From NCBI GenBank assembly GCA_023391175.1, contig JAEWBL010000354.1, positions 1 to 9,318 on the forward strand: a stretch of 9,318 nt of DNA. Reading direction: 5' to 3'. The position numbers and the translations under genes are program-made. Shown in pieces: positions 1 to 6,205 of the stretch. Under the pieces are notes generated by a model. The model searched no databases. It was not told the origin of the DNA and saw only the letters and a program-made list of their open reading frames with translations. Each line of letters begins with the position of its first letter. Within the stretch, counting starts at the first letter, position 1. Source of the stretch: Pseudomonadota bacterium (GTDB lineage: Bacteria; Pseudomonadota; Alphaproteobacteria; Rhizobiales; Xanthobacteraceae).

Positions 1-56
1 GGGCCGCCGGGGCCGATGAAGGCGATGGGGTCGGCGTGCCTGGTTTCGTGCGTCAC
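1..56 (-). CDS. Start of an unidentified gene, cut by the window edge
   Basis: Only the first 18 or so codons are present, beginning MTHETRHADPIAFIGPGGP with a GTG start at 56-54. The start is supported by a GAGGAG Shine-Dalgarno sequence at 70-65, 8 bases upstream, and by a GTGA overlap with the TGA stop of the preceding PhoU-like gene. Such an overlap implies translational coupling and a shared operon, so the two products probably act together. The reading frame stays open to the window edge. The fragment is too short for a family assignment; the proline/glycine-rich end gives no diagnostic motif. Confidence 0.6.
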   Translation of the reverse strand, partial: MTHETRHADPIAFIGPGG

Positions 57-1999
57 GGGGCCATCTCCTCCAGCACCGAGGCGCGCAGCGCGAGGGCGGC
101 GCGGGCCAGTTCGTCGGTGGCGCCCTCGATGGCGCGGGCGAGTTCCAGGGTGGCGACCAGCGCTCCGGCGTCGACGGAATGCTCAGGCGTGCTGGGCGCC
201 AGCACGGCCTCTTGCACCCTGCGATGGGCGGCGTCGGCCCGGCGCTCACCCTCGGTCACGGCGTCGATGGCTTCCAGCGTGTCGGTCACGTCCTCCCGCC
301 GGCCGGCCGAGCCCTCGCTGGCGGCGGCCACCGCGCGCACGAGATCGGAGCAGCAGATGACCGCGCCGGCGGCGAGATCGCGCAGGGGCGGGGCGGCGCA
401 GCCCGGCTTCAGCCGCGCGGCGCTGGCGAGGAAGGCGGCCTCCTCGAAGGCGTCCACCGCCTGCTCGGCGGCATCTGCCACGGGCAGGAAGCGGCCGCCC
501 TGCCCGAATGGGCCGCTCGCCCGCTCGCGGGCGCCGACGATCTGCCGGTCGGCCTTCTCCTCCAGGCGCTTGGCGCGGCCGCGCAGCGCGGCGCGGGCGG
601 CGTCGGAAAGGTCTGCCGGCCCATCGAGCACTCCCGCCACCTCGCCGGCCAGCATGCGGGCGATGCCGAGCTGGCGCAGCACCACGGCCAGCATCTCCTC
701 CTCCACCGAGCCGAAGCTGCGGGCGAGTTCCGCCCGCACCTCGTCGCGGATGAGACGGGCCGAGCGGCCGGCGGCCAATCCCTCGCTGGCGAGGCGCAGC
801 ATCTCGGCAAGGAAGCGCGCGGCGCCCTCGCGCCCCAGCACCCGGTCGAGCCGCGCGCCATAGGGCACCCGTCCCTCGGCGCTGCGGCGCACGGCATCGA
901 ACACCAGTTCCGGCCCGCCCATCTCCAGAAAGCCGCGATGGCCGATGGCCCCGCGCGCGGCGGCGCGCAGCAAAGCGATGGCGGTGGGCTTGTCCACGAA
1001 GGTCTGGAGCGCCTTGCGCGCCTTGTTCCAGTCGATGAGGAAGACGATGTTGCGGCCCACGGCGGCGAGGAAGCGGTCCAGCGCTTCGGTGTCCTTCGCC
1101 GTGAAGCGCCCGGTGACGAGGTGGAAGGCCGCGCCGCCCGCGATGCCCGCCGCCGTGCGCTCGGCGAGCGGCGTCCAGTCCGCCCCGGCATCCGCAAACA
1201 GGGAGATGAAGAATTTCGCGCGGGATCGGTGGACGTCCGTGTAGGTGACGGTGGCCGCGAGGCCCTCCACCGCGATGATGATGACATGGGCATCGGTGGT
1301 GCCGATGTCGTTCTGGATCACGAGGCGCGCCCCGTTGCGGCTCGCGGTGGTGTCGAGGCCGGGATGGCCGAAGATCAGCCCGCGCGTCTCGCCAAGCCCG
1401 GCCATGAAGGCGGCGATGCGCGGCTTGTCCGCCTCCGCGATGCCCAGCGTCCGCGCGCCGGCCACCGTCTCCGCCGAGAGGGCGGCGGAGAGCCGGTTCA
1501 GCGCCTTGTGCAAATCCATGACGAGGAGATGCGCGCTGTCCGCCCCCCCGCGCCGGGCGCTGGTGAGGCGCACGAGGTCGGCCTCGGAGAGAATGTCGTC
1601 CGTGCCCGCAGCGAACGCCGTGCGCAAGGCGGCAAGACGCGCGGCGAAGGTGGCCGCGCCCGCATCCCCGGCCGCGGCCAGCGGGTCGGCCATGGCGGCG
1701 ATGTCGTCGAGGATCGCCTGGGTGAGGCGGCCGGCACCGCTGACCTGATACGCGCCGCCGTCGAGCAGGCGGGCGCTGGCGACCACCGCATCGAGCCCGT
1801 CGCCCGAGAGGCCGGCGGCCCGCGCCTCGGCCTCCAGCGGGCGAAGGGGCGCTGCGGGGGAACGGGCGCGGGCGGCGGCGTCCTGTAAAGCGGTCATGCG
1901 CAGCTTGGCGCGGTCGTTGGCGGCAAGCGCACGTTCCAACCGCGCCGGGAGCAGCAACCCGCCCTCGCCGAGCGCCTCGACGATCAGGGTCTTCTCCAT
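53..1999 (-). CDS. 648-residue protein with PhoU-like (DUF47-type) C-terminal domain and unknown N-terminal region
   Basis: A soluble, alanine-rich protein with no signal peptide or obvious membrane segment. Residues about 465-645 look like the helical PhoU/DUF47 fold: they carry two copies of an ExxAD motif, at E480-D484 and E585-D589, the kind of acidic repeat that binds metal in PhoU proteins, and long amphipathic helices. PhoU-type proteins are linked to phosphate uptake and signalling, but the phosphate role here is inference. Residues 1-460 match no family I can name; the most distinctive stretch, about 225-345, alternates hydrophobic strands and charged residues (QNDIGTTDAHVIII, RAKFFISLFAD, NIVFLIDWNKARKAL) and looks like a folded alpha/beta domain, perhaps catalytic. 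The start is secure: AAGGAGG at 2013-2007 sits 7 bases before the ATG. It overlaps the next gene by four bases (GTGA) and is separated from the GST gene by 142 bases, so it may have its own promoter. Confidence 0.8.
   Translation of the reverse strand: MEKTLIVEALGEGGLLLPARLERALAANDRAKLRMTALQDAAARARSPAAPLRPLEAEARAAGLSGDGLDAVVASARLLDGGAYQVSGAGRLTQAILDDIAAMADPLAAAGDAGAATFAARLAALRTAFAAGTDDILSEADLVRLTSARRGGADSAHLLVMDLHKALNRLSAALSAETVAGARTLGIAEADKPRIAAFMAGLGETRGLIFGHPGLDTTASRNGARLVIQNDIGTTDAHVIIIAVEGLAATVTYTDVHRSRAKFFISLFADAGADWTPLAERTAAGIAGGAAFHLVTGRFTAKDTEALDRFLAAVGRNIVFLIDWNKARKALQTFVDKPTAIALLRAAARGAIGHRGFLEMGGPELVFDAVRRSAEGRVPYGARLDRVLGREGAARFLAEMLRLASEGLAAGRSARLIRDEVRAELARSFGSVEEEMLAVVLRQLGIARMLAGEVAGVLDGPADLSDAARAALRGRAKRLEEKADRQIVGARERASGPFGQGGRFLPVADAAEQAVDAFEEAAFLASAARLKPGCAAPPLRDLAAGAVICCSDLVRAVAAASEGSAGRREDVTDTLEAIDAVTEGERRADAAHRRVQEAVLAPSTPEHSVDAGALVATLELARAIEGATDELARAALALRASVLEEMAP
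65..70 (-). promoter_or_regulatory. Ribosome binding site (GAGGAG) for the edge gene
   Basis: GAGGAG lies within the last codons of the 648-residue gene, 8 bases before the GTG at 56-54. It is the reason for choosing this non-ATG start. Confidence 0.5.
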
Positions 2000-2006
2000 G
2001 CCTCCG

Positions 2007-2013
2007 CCTCCTT
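2007..2013 (-). promoter_or_regulatory. Ribosome binding site (AAGGAGG) of the PhoU-like gene
   Basis: A near-perfect anti-16S sequence 7 bases upstream of the ATG at 1999-1997, fixing the start of the 648-residue protein. Confidence 0.8.
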
Positions 2014-2141
2014 ACCCGCAACGCACAGCACGCCCGTGCGCCGGCCACGAGGGCAGGTGCCGGGTGTCGAAAGGCTGTGTGGGACTTTCGGCGAGGCTCA
2101 GATACGACGGATTTCTGACAGTGGGACGACGGCGCTCCGGT

Positions 2142-2771
2142 TCAAGTCCGGTAGCCCTCCTCGGCCAGCACCTGCCGCACCACGGGGCGGGCGCGCAGGC
2201 GCTGGTAGTGGGCCTTCACCTTCGGGGGCAGAGGGATGCCGACGCGGTCGGCCCAGAACTCGTTGTAGAACAGCGCCGCGTCGGCGATGGAGAAGCGGTC
2301 GCCCACGGCGAAGCCCTCTTCCGGCAGGCGGCGCTCCACGATGTCGAACCCCTGCGTCACGATCTCCCGTCCGTGGGACGTCACGTCGTCTTTCAGACGT
2401 CCTGAATCCTCCGGCGCGACATAGCGCTCGGCCACGAACACGCGGGTGAAGCCCTCGCCGTGGAGCTGGCCGATGGCGAAATTCATCAGCTCCTCAGCCT
2501 GCGCAGCCAACGCCGGATCCTCCGGCAGGAGCTTGCCGCGCGGATAGGTGTGGGCGAGCCAGAGCGCGATGGACCTGAAGTCGCACAAGGGTTCGCCGCC
2601 ATCCGGCACCAGGGTCGGGATGGTGCCGCGCGGGTTGATCTTGAGATAGTCGGGTCGCAGGTGGTCGCCGGCGGGGATGTTGATGATCCACGCCTCGAAC
2701 GGCAGTTCCAGCGTCTCGAGCAGGATGTGGATGCCCGTGGAGCACGACCCGGGCGTCATGTAGAATTTCAT
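2142..2771 (-). CDS. Glutathione S-transferase family protein
   Basis: About 209 residues, the normal length for a bacterial cytosolic GST, which conjugates glutathione to electrophiles or uses it in isomerisation or peroxide reduction. The thioredoxin-like N-terminal domain (about 1-80) starts MKFYMTPGSCSTGIHILLE; Cys10/Ser11 sit where catalytic Cys or Ser is found in beta-like and related classes. NPRGTIPTLV supplies the conserved cis-proline (Pro52), and CDFRSIALWLA (63-73) the glutathione gamma-Glu binding region, with Asp64 in place of the usual Glu/Gln-Ser. The helical C-terminal domain has the SIADA N-capping box (161-165). Two in-frame ATGs, at 2777 and 2771, are possible; neither has a clear Shine-Dalgarno, and I chose 2771 because family members begin at this point. 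It lies 67 bases after fpr on the same strand and may be co-transcribed with it. Substrate unknown. Confidence 0.88.
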   Translation of the reverse strand: MKFYMTPGSCSTGIHILLETLELPFEAWIINIPAGDHLRPDYLKINPRGTIPTLVPDGGEPLCDFRSIALWLAHTYPRGKLLPEDPALAAQAEELMNFAIGQLHGEGFTRVFVAERYVAPEDSGRLKDDVTSHGREIVTQGFDIVERRLPEEGFAVGDRFSIADAALFYNEFWADRVGIPLPPKVKAHYQRLRARPVVRQVLAEEGYRT

Positions 2772-2804
2772 GGCCATGGGGGTGGCCAAGCAAGAAGCGT
2801 GACA

Positions 2805-2831
2805 GGGCGCGCCGGGAGAAGCGTCGCGCCC
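2805..2831 (-). terminator. Possible hairpin between fpr and the GST gene
   Basis: A perfect 7-bp inverted repeat (GGGCGCG at 2805-2811 with CGCGCCC at 2825-2831) with a 13-base loop lies just past the fpr stop codon. There is no T-tract, so it may be a Rho-dependent or attenuating structure, an mRNA-stabilising hairpin, or chance in GC-rich DNA. Confidence 0.3.
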
Positions 2832-2838
2832 CGCCCTC

Positions 2839-3612
2839 CTACTTCTCCACGAACGCCTTCTCGATCACGTAATGCCCCGGCTCGGACATGCTGCCCTCGG
2901 CGAAGCCCTGCGCGTCGAGCAGGCCGCGGATGTCGGCGATCATGGCGGGGCTGCCGCACAGCATCACCCGGTCGTGCGCCTTGTCGAGGGGCGGCAGGCC
3001 GATGTCGGTGAAGAACTTGCCGGAGGTCATGAGATCCGTGAGCCGGCCCTGGTTGCGGAAGGGCTCGCGCGTCACGGTGGGATAATAGATCAGCCGTTCG
3101 CGCACCTCCTCGCCGAGGAAGGGGTCTTCGGGCAGTTCCTTCGTCAGGTAATCGGAATAGGCCAGCTCGGCCACCGTGCGGCAGCCGTGGGCCAGCACCA
3201 CCTTGTCGAAGCGGGCATAGGTGTCGGGATCGCGGATGATGCTGAGGAAGGGCGCGAGCCCCGTGCCGGTGCCGAGCAGGTAGAGCGTGCGGCCGGGCAG
3301 CAGATTGTCGTGGATGAGGGTGCCCGTGGGCTTCTTCCCCACCAGGATGCGGTCACCCACCTTCAGATGCTGGAGGCGCGAGGTGAGGGGGCCGTTCTGG
3401 ACCTTGATGGAGAAGAATTCCAGCTCCTCGTCATAGTTCGGCGAGACGATGGAATAGGCGCGCACCAGCGGGCGGCCCTCCACCTCCAGCCCGATCATGG
3501 TGAACTGGCCGTTGATGAAGCGCAGCGCCGGGCTGCGGGTGGTGCGGAAGCTGAAGAGCGTGTCGGTCCAGTGATGGACGCTGAGCACTTCCTGCGTCTC
3601 GAAATTGCTCAT
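2839..3612 (-). CDS. fpr: Ferredoxin-NADP+ reductase (bacterial FPR type)
   Basis: A 257-residue FAD enzyme that moves electrons between NADPH and ferredoxin or flavodoxin in the cytoplasm; in bacteria it often serves oxidative-stress defence, iron-sulfur repair, or supply of reductant to ferredoxin-dependent enzymes. The FAD domain (about 1-100) holds the flavin-binding RAYS motif at 51-54 and the IKVQNGPLTSRLQ segment. The NADP domain (about 105-257) holds GTGTGLAPF (114-122), HGCR (142-145) and CGSP (219-222). The C-terminus HYVIEKAFVEK lacks a terminal Tyr on the flavin and matches the Azotobacter/Rhodobacter capsulatus subclass, as does the length. The frame is open 22 codons further upstream, but the conserved start MSNFETQEVLSVHHW favours the ATG at 3612; its ribosome site is weak. 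It is divergent from the CoA-transferase and may share its control region. No ferredoxin gene is in the window. Confidence 0.93.
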   Translation of the reverse strand: MSNFETQEVLSVHHWTDTLFSFRTTRSPALRFINGQFTMIGLEVEGRPLVRAYSIVSPNYDEELEFFSIKVQNGPLTSRLQHLKVGDRILVGKKPTGTLIHDNLLPGRTLYLLGTGTGLAPFLSIIRDPDTYARFDKVVLAHGCRTVAELAYSDYLTKELPEDPFLGEEVRERLIYYPTVTREPFRNQGRLTDLMTSGKFFTDIGLPPLDKAHDRVMLCGSPAMIADIRGLLDAQGFAEGSMSEPGHYVIEKAFVEK

Positions 3613-3686
3613 GGACGATCCGATGGCTTGGCCGCGCGTCCGCCTCGAGGCGCGCACGAGGGCGCGCCCGCGCGGCACGGGGCGAA

Positions 3687-3715
3687 TTGACGATGGACGC
3701 GTCCAGACATATAAC
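3687..3715 (+). promoter_or_regulatory. Sigma-70-type promoter of the CoA-transferase/TetR operon
   Basis: TTGACG at 3687-3692 and TATAAC at 3710-3715 are separated by exactly 17 bases, a near-consensus housekeeping promoter in an otherwise very GC-rich neighbourhood. Transcription should start near 3722, leaving a leader of about 80 bases before the ATG at 3801. The -10 box overlaps the palindrome at 3712-3729, and a second palindrome fills much of the spacer, both expected of a repressible promoter. Confidence 0.68.
3694..3705. repeat. Perfect 12-base palindrome in the promoter spacer
   Basis: TGGACGCGTCCA is perfectly self-complementary and lies between the -35 and -10 boxes of the predicted promoter. 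It could be a second regulator site, or chance in GC-rich DNA. A separate perfect palindrome, CGCCTCGAGGCG at 3641-3652, lies in the leader of fpr. Confidence 0.4.
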
Positions 3716-3735
3716 TAACTAGTGAGTTAAGCAAG
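3707..3735 (-). promoter_or_regulatory. Possible divergent promoter for fpr
   Basis: Reading leftward, TTGCTT (3733-3728 region) is followed after 17 bases by TATGTC (3710-3705 region). The match is weaker than the plus-strand promoter, but the AT-rich patch is the only good place for a promoter upstream of fpr, and the 18-base palindrome would sit between its two boxes. Confidence 0.3.
3712..3729. promoter_or_regulatory. Putative operator palindrome, probably for the adjacent TetR regulator
   Basis: TAACTAACTAGTGAGTTA is an 18-base inverted repeat with a single mismatched pair (positions 6 and 13 of the site), centred on ACTAGT. It covers the 3' part of the predicted -10 box and the predicted start of transcription. 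Its size, AT-rich makeup and position are typical of TetR-family operators, and a TetR gene lies at the end of the operon it would control. Assignment to that protein is inference. Confidence 0.62.
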
Positions 3736-3787
3736 ACGGAGCCCCGGGCCGGAACGGCCGGCGGCTCCGCGGCACGGGTGGAATGGC

Positions 3788-3794
3788 AGGGAGG
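3788..3794 (+). promoter_or_regulatory. Ribosome binding site (AGGGAGG) deciding the CoA-transferase start
   Basis: AGGGAGG ends 6 bases before the ATG at 3801. It lies downstream of another in-frame ATG at 3783, which lacks such a site, so initiation at 3801 is preferred. Confidence 0.7.
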
Positions 3795-3800
3795 TTCGGC

Positions 3801-5405
3801 ATGGCGATGCGCGTTCTGAGCGCGGAGGAAGCCGCGCGGCTGTTGGAGAGTGGCGACACCATCCTCATCGGCGGCTCGGGCGGCGGCCATGCGGTGCCGG
3901 ACACGCTCATCGCCGCCGTGGCCGAGCGCTTCCTGAAGGAAGGCGCGCCGCGCAACCTCACCACCGTGCATCCCGTGGGTCTTGGCGACCGCAAGACGCG
4001 GGGCGTCGGCCACCTCGCCCATGACGGCCTCCTGAAGCGCGTCGTCTGCGGCACGCTGGTGGATTCCCCGCCGGTGGAGAAGATGGCGCTGGAGGACCGC
4101 GTCGAGGCCTATACCCTGCCGCAGGGCGCGCTCTCCCAGCTCACCCGCGAGATGGCCTCCGGCCGTCCCGGCCTCGTCACCCATGTGGGCCTCAACACCT
4201 TCATCGACCCGCGCCTCGGCGGCGGCCGCCAGAGCCCGTCGGCGACGGAAGACCTGGTGGAGGTGGTGCAGCTCGCCGGGCGGGAATGGCTCTTCTACAA
4301 GCCGTTCGTGCCCAACATCGCCTTCCTGCGCGGCACCACGGCGGACGAGGACGGCAACATCTCCATGGAGCAGGAGGCCATCTTCGGCGAGATGATCTCC
4401 ATGGCGCAGGCCACCAAGCGGGCCGGCGGCACCGTCATCGTGCAGGTCAAGCGCCTCGCCCGGCGCGGCACGCTGAACCCGAAGATGGTGAAGATCCCCG
4501 GCATTCTGGTGGATGTGGTGGTGGTCGATCCCGCCCAGATGCAGACTTATGTGTCGGACTATAATCCCGCCTATGCTGGCGAGCTGAAGATCCCGCTCTC
4601 CGCCATCGCGCCTTTGCCGTTCGATCCGCGCAAGGTCATCGCCCGGCGCGCGGCGCTGGAGCTGTATGAAGGCGCGGTGTGCAATCTCGGCTCGGGCATC
4701 TCCACCGGCATCGCCACCGTGGCGGCGGAGGAGGGGTGCCTTGATGCCATCACGCTGACCAACGAGCAGGGCCTCATCGGCGGCGCGCCGGCGAGCGGCA
4801 ACGAGGTGGGCGCCAGCCGCAACTTCCACGCCATGATCGACCAGCCCTACCAGTTCGATTTCTACGATGGCGGCGGGCTCGACATCGCCTTCCTCTCCTT
4901 CGCCGAGGTGGATGCGGAGGGCTCGGTGAACGTCTCGCGCTTCTCTGACCGCATCATCGGCCCCGGCGGCTTCATCAACATCTCGCAGAACGCCAAGAAG
5001 GTGGTGTTCTCCGGCACCTTCACCTCCGGCGGGCTCGACATGGCCTGGCCGGACGGCAAGACGGTGATCCGCAGGGAGGGACGCGACCGCAAGTTCGTCG
5101 AGCGCCTGCAGCAGCTCACCTACAGCGGCGCCTATGCCGCCGGCATCGGACAGGAGGCGCTATACGTCACCGAGCGCGCGGTATTCCGGCGCGGCGCCGC
5201 GGGCCGGCTGGAGCTGATCGAGATCGCCCCCGGCATCGACATGGAGCGCGACGTGCTCGCGCACATGGATTTCCGCCCGAACATCGCGCCGGATCTCAAA
5301 CCCATGGATGCCGCCCTGTTCCATCCGCAATCGATCGGACTTGAACAGCGGCTCGCCGTGTCGCAACGTTCGCCGCGCGGGCCCGGCGCAAGACTCAGCG
5401 CTTGA
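3801..5405 (+). CDS. Acyl-CoA:carboxylate CoA-transferase (propionate CoA-transferase / YdiF-like family I)
   Basis: A 534-residue cytoplasmic enzyme with fused alpha and beta halves, the usual size for propionate CoA-transferase and E. coli YdiF. Family members move CoA between acetyl-, propionyl-, acetoacetyl- or related acyl-CoAs and free acids through a glutamyl-CoA thioester. The N-terminal half (about 1-230) starts with the family's glycine-rich turn ILIGGSGGGHAVPDTL (21-36). The C-terminal half contains LTNEQGLIGGAPASG (319-333); Glu322 is the expected catalytic nucleophile. Other conserved segments are GPGGFINISQNAKKVVFSGTF (387-407) and the C-terminal YVTERAVFR. The ATG at 3801 was chosen over 3783 for its ribosome site. 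Transcription is probably from 3687-3715 under the palindromic operator. The TetR gene follows 40 bases on, suggesting one operon. The exact acid and acyl-CoA cannot be read from the sequence: use in acetate, propionate, ketone-body or polyhydroxyalkanoate metabolism are all possible. Confidence 0.9.
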   Translation: MAMRVLSAEEAARLLESGDTILIGGSGGGHAVPDTLIAAVAERFLKEGAPRNLTTVHPVGLGDRKTRGVGHLAHDGLLKRVVCGTLVDSPPVEKMALEDRVEAYTLPQGALSQLTREMASGRPGLVTHVGLNTFIDPRLGGGRQSPSATEDLVEVVQLAGREWLFYKPFVPNIAFLRGTTADEDGNISMEQEAIFGEMISMAQATKRAGGTVIVQVKRLARRGTLNPKMVKIPGILVDVVVVDPAQMQTYVSDYNPAYAGELKIPLSAIAPLPFDPRKVIARRAALELYEGAVCNLGSGISTGIATVAAEEGCLDAITLTNEQGLIGGAPASGNEVGASRNFHAMIDQPYQFDFYDGGGLDIAFLSFAEVDAEGSVNVSRFSDRIIGPGGFINISQNAKKVVFSGTFTSGGLDMAWPDGKTVIRREGRDRKFVERLQQLTYSGAYAAGIGQEALYVTERAVFRRGAAGRLELIEIAPGIDMERDVLAHMDFRPNIAPDLKPMDAALFHPQSIGLEQRLAVSQRSPRGPGARLSA

Positions 5406-5445
5406 GCGGACCGCTCCTGTCACGCCGCCTGTTCCGGATCTTTCG

Positions 5446-6129
5446 ATGCCCGCATCCCCTCCCGCCCGCAAGGCGGCCCGCGCTTCCACCGCCGCCCCGC
5501 AGCGCGAGGCGGCGACGCGGGATGCGGACAAGACGCGGCTGAACATCCTGGAAGCCGCCGAGGCGGAATTTGCCGCCAAGGGCCTCGCCGGGGCGCGGGT
5601 GGACGTGGTGGCCGAGGAGGCCGGCGCCAACAAGCGCATGATCTATTATTATTTCGGCAGCAAGGAGGACCTGTATCTCGCGGTCCTCGAGCGCGTCTAC
5701 ACCGACATGCGCGTCGCCGAGGCGGAGCTGGCGCTGGAGGCCATGGCGCCGCTCGCGGCCATCACCTGCCTTGCCGAATTCAAGTTCGACTATCCCGCCC
5801 AGCACCCCCACCTCATCCCGCTCTTGAACAGCGAGAACCTGCTCGGCGGCGAATACCTGCGCCGCTCGCTCCGCCTGCGCGAGATGCAGATTTCCCTCAT
5901 CACCCGGCTGGAGGCCATCCTCGCGCGGGGCGCGGCCGACGGCACGCTGCGGGAGGGCATCGATCCGCTGCACCTCTACCTCACCATCTCGGCCATCAGC
6001 TATTTCTACTTCTCCAACAACCCCACCCTCTCCACCGCGTTCGGCCGCGACCTCGCCACCGCCGACGAGCGCGCCGCGCGGCGCCGGCATGTGGTGGATG
6101 TGGTGACCCGCTATATCGAGCGGGTGTGA
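5446..6129 (+). CDS. TetR/AcrR-family transcriptional regulator
   Basis: A 227-residue one-component regulator. After a polar, Ala/Arg-rich tail of about 28 residues comes the TetR DNA-binding domain (about 29-90): RLNILEAAEAEFAAKG followed by the helix-turn-helix with VVAEEAGANKRMIYYYFGSKEDLYLAVL (55-82), whose Y-Y-Y-F-x-S-K-E-x-L ending is diagnostic. The C-terminal ligand/dimer domain (about 95-227) contains HPHLIPLLNSENLLGG (120-135) and an aromatic-rich helix ISYFYFSNN (184-192) that may line the ligand pocket. The ATG at 5446 has only a weak ribosome site, but the homologous region starts after it. Lying 40 bases behind the CoA-transferase, it is likely a self-regulating local repressor acting on the palindrome at 3712-3729, with an acyl-CoA or organic acid as inducer; both points are inference from context. 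Confidence 0.9.
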   Translation: MPASPPARKAARASTAAPQREAATRDADKTRLNILEAAEAEFAAKGLAGARVDVVAEEAGANKRMIYYYFGSKEDLYLAVLERVYTDMRVAEAELALEAMAPLAAITCLAEFKFDYPAQHPHLIPLLNSENLLGGEYLRRSLRLREMQISLITRLEAILARGAADGTLREGIDPLHLYLTISAISYFYFSNNPTLSTAFGRDLATADERAARRRHVVDVVTRYIERV

Positions 6130-6205
6130 GCGGGTCCGCCCCGGTCCCTGCCCTCCGGCGCCCTGCGATGCTACAGGTGAAGCGGGGACGTAACCGGGGG
6201 ACACC

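Noticed and set aside
179..1888. A long plus-strand open frame (569 codons) opposite the PhoU-like gene.
   Set aside because: It is a GC-rich antisense shadow: composition is low-complexity, no domain is visible, and the opposite strand has a good ribosome site and recognisable domain.
2126..2170. CCGGTTCAAGTCCGG on the plus strand looks like a tRNA T-arm.
   Set aside because: No matching acceptor, D or anticodon arms are found upstream, there is no CCA-compatible 3' end at the right distance, and the segment overlaps the end of the GST gene.
3641..3652. Perfect palindrome CGCCTCGAGGCG in the fpr leader.
   Set aside because: Short, fully GC-rich except the centre, and of a kind expected by chance at this base composition; no positional logic beyond lying in the leader.
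3609..4829. A 406-codon minus-strand open frame running through the CoA-transferase N-terminal half and the control region.
   Set aside because: It opposes a clearly conserved enzyme and crosses the promoter region; the His/Arg/Ala-rich translation is typical of antisense frames in GC-rich DNA.
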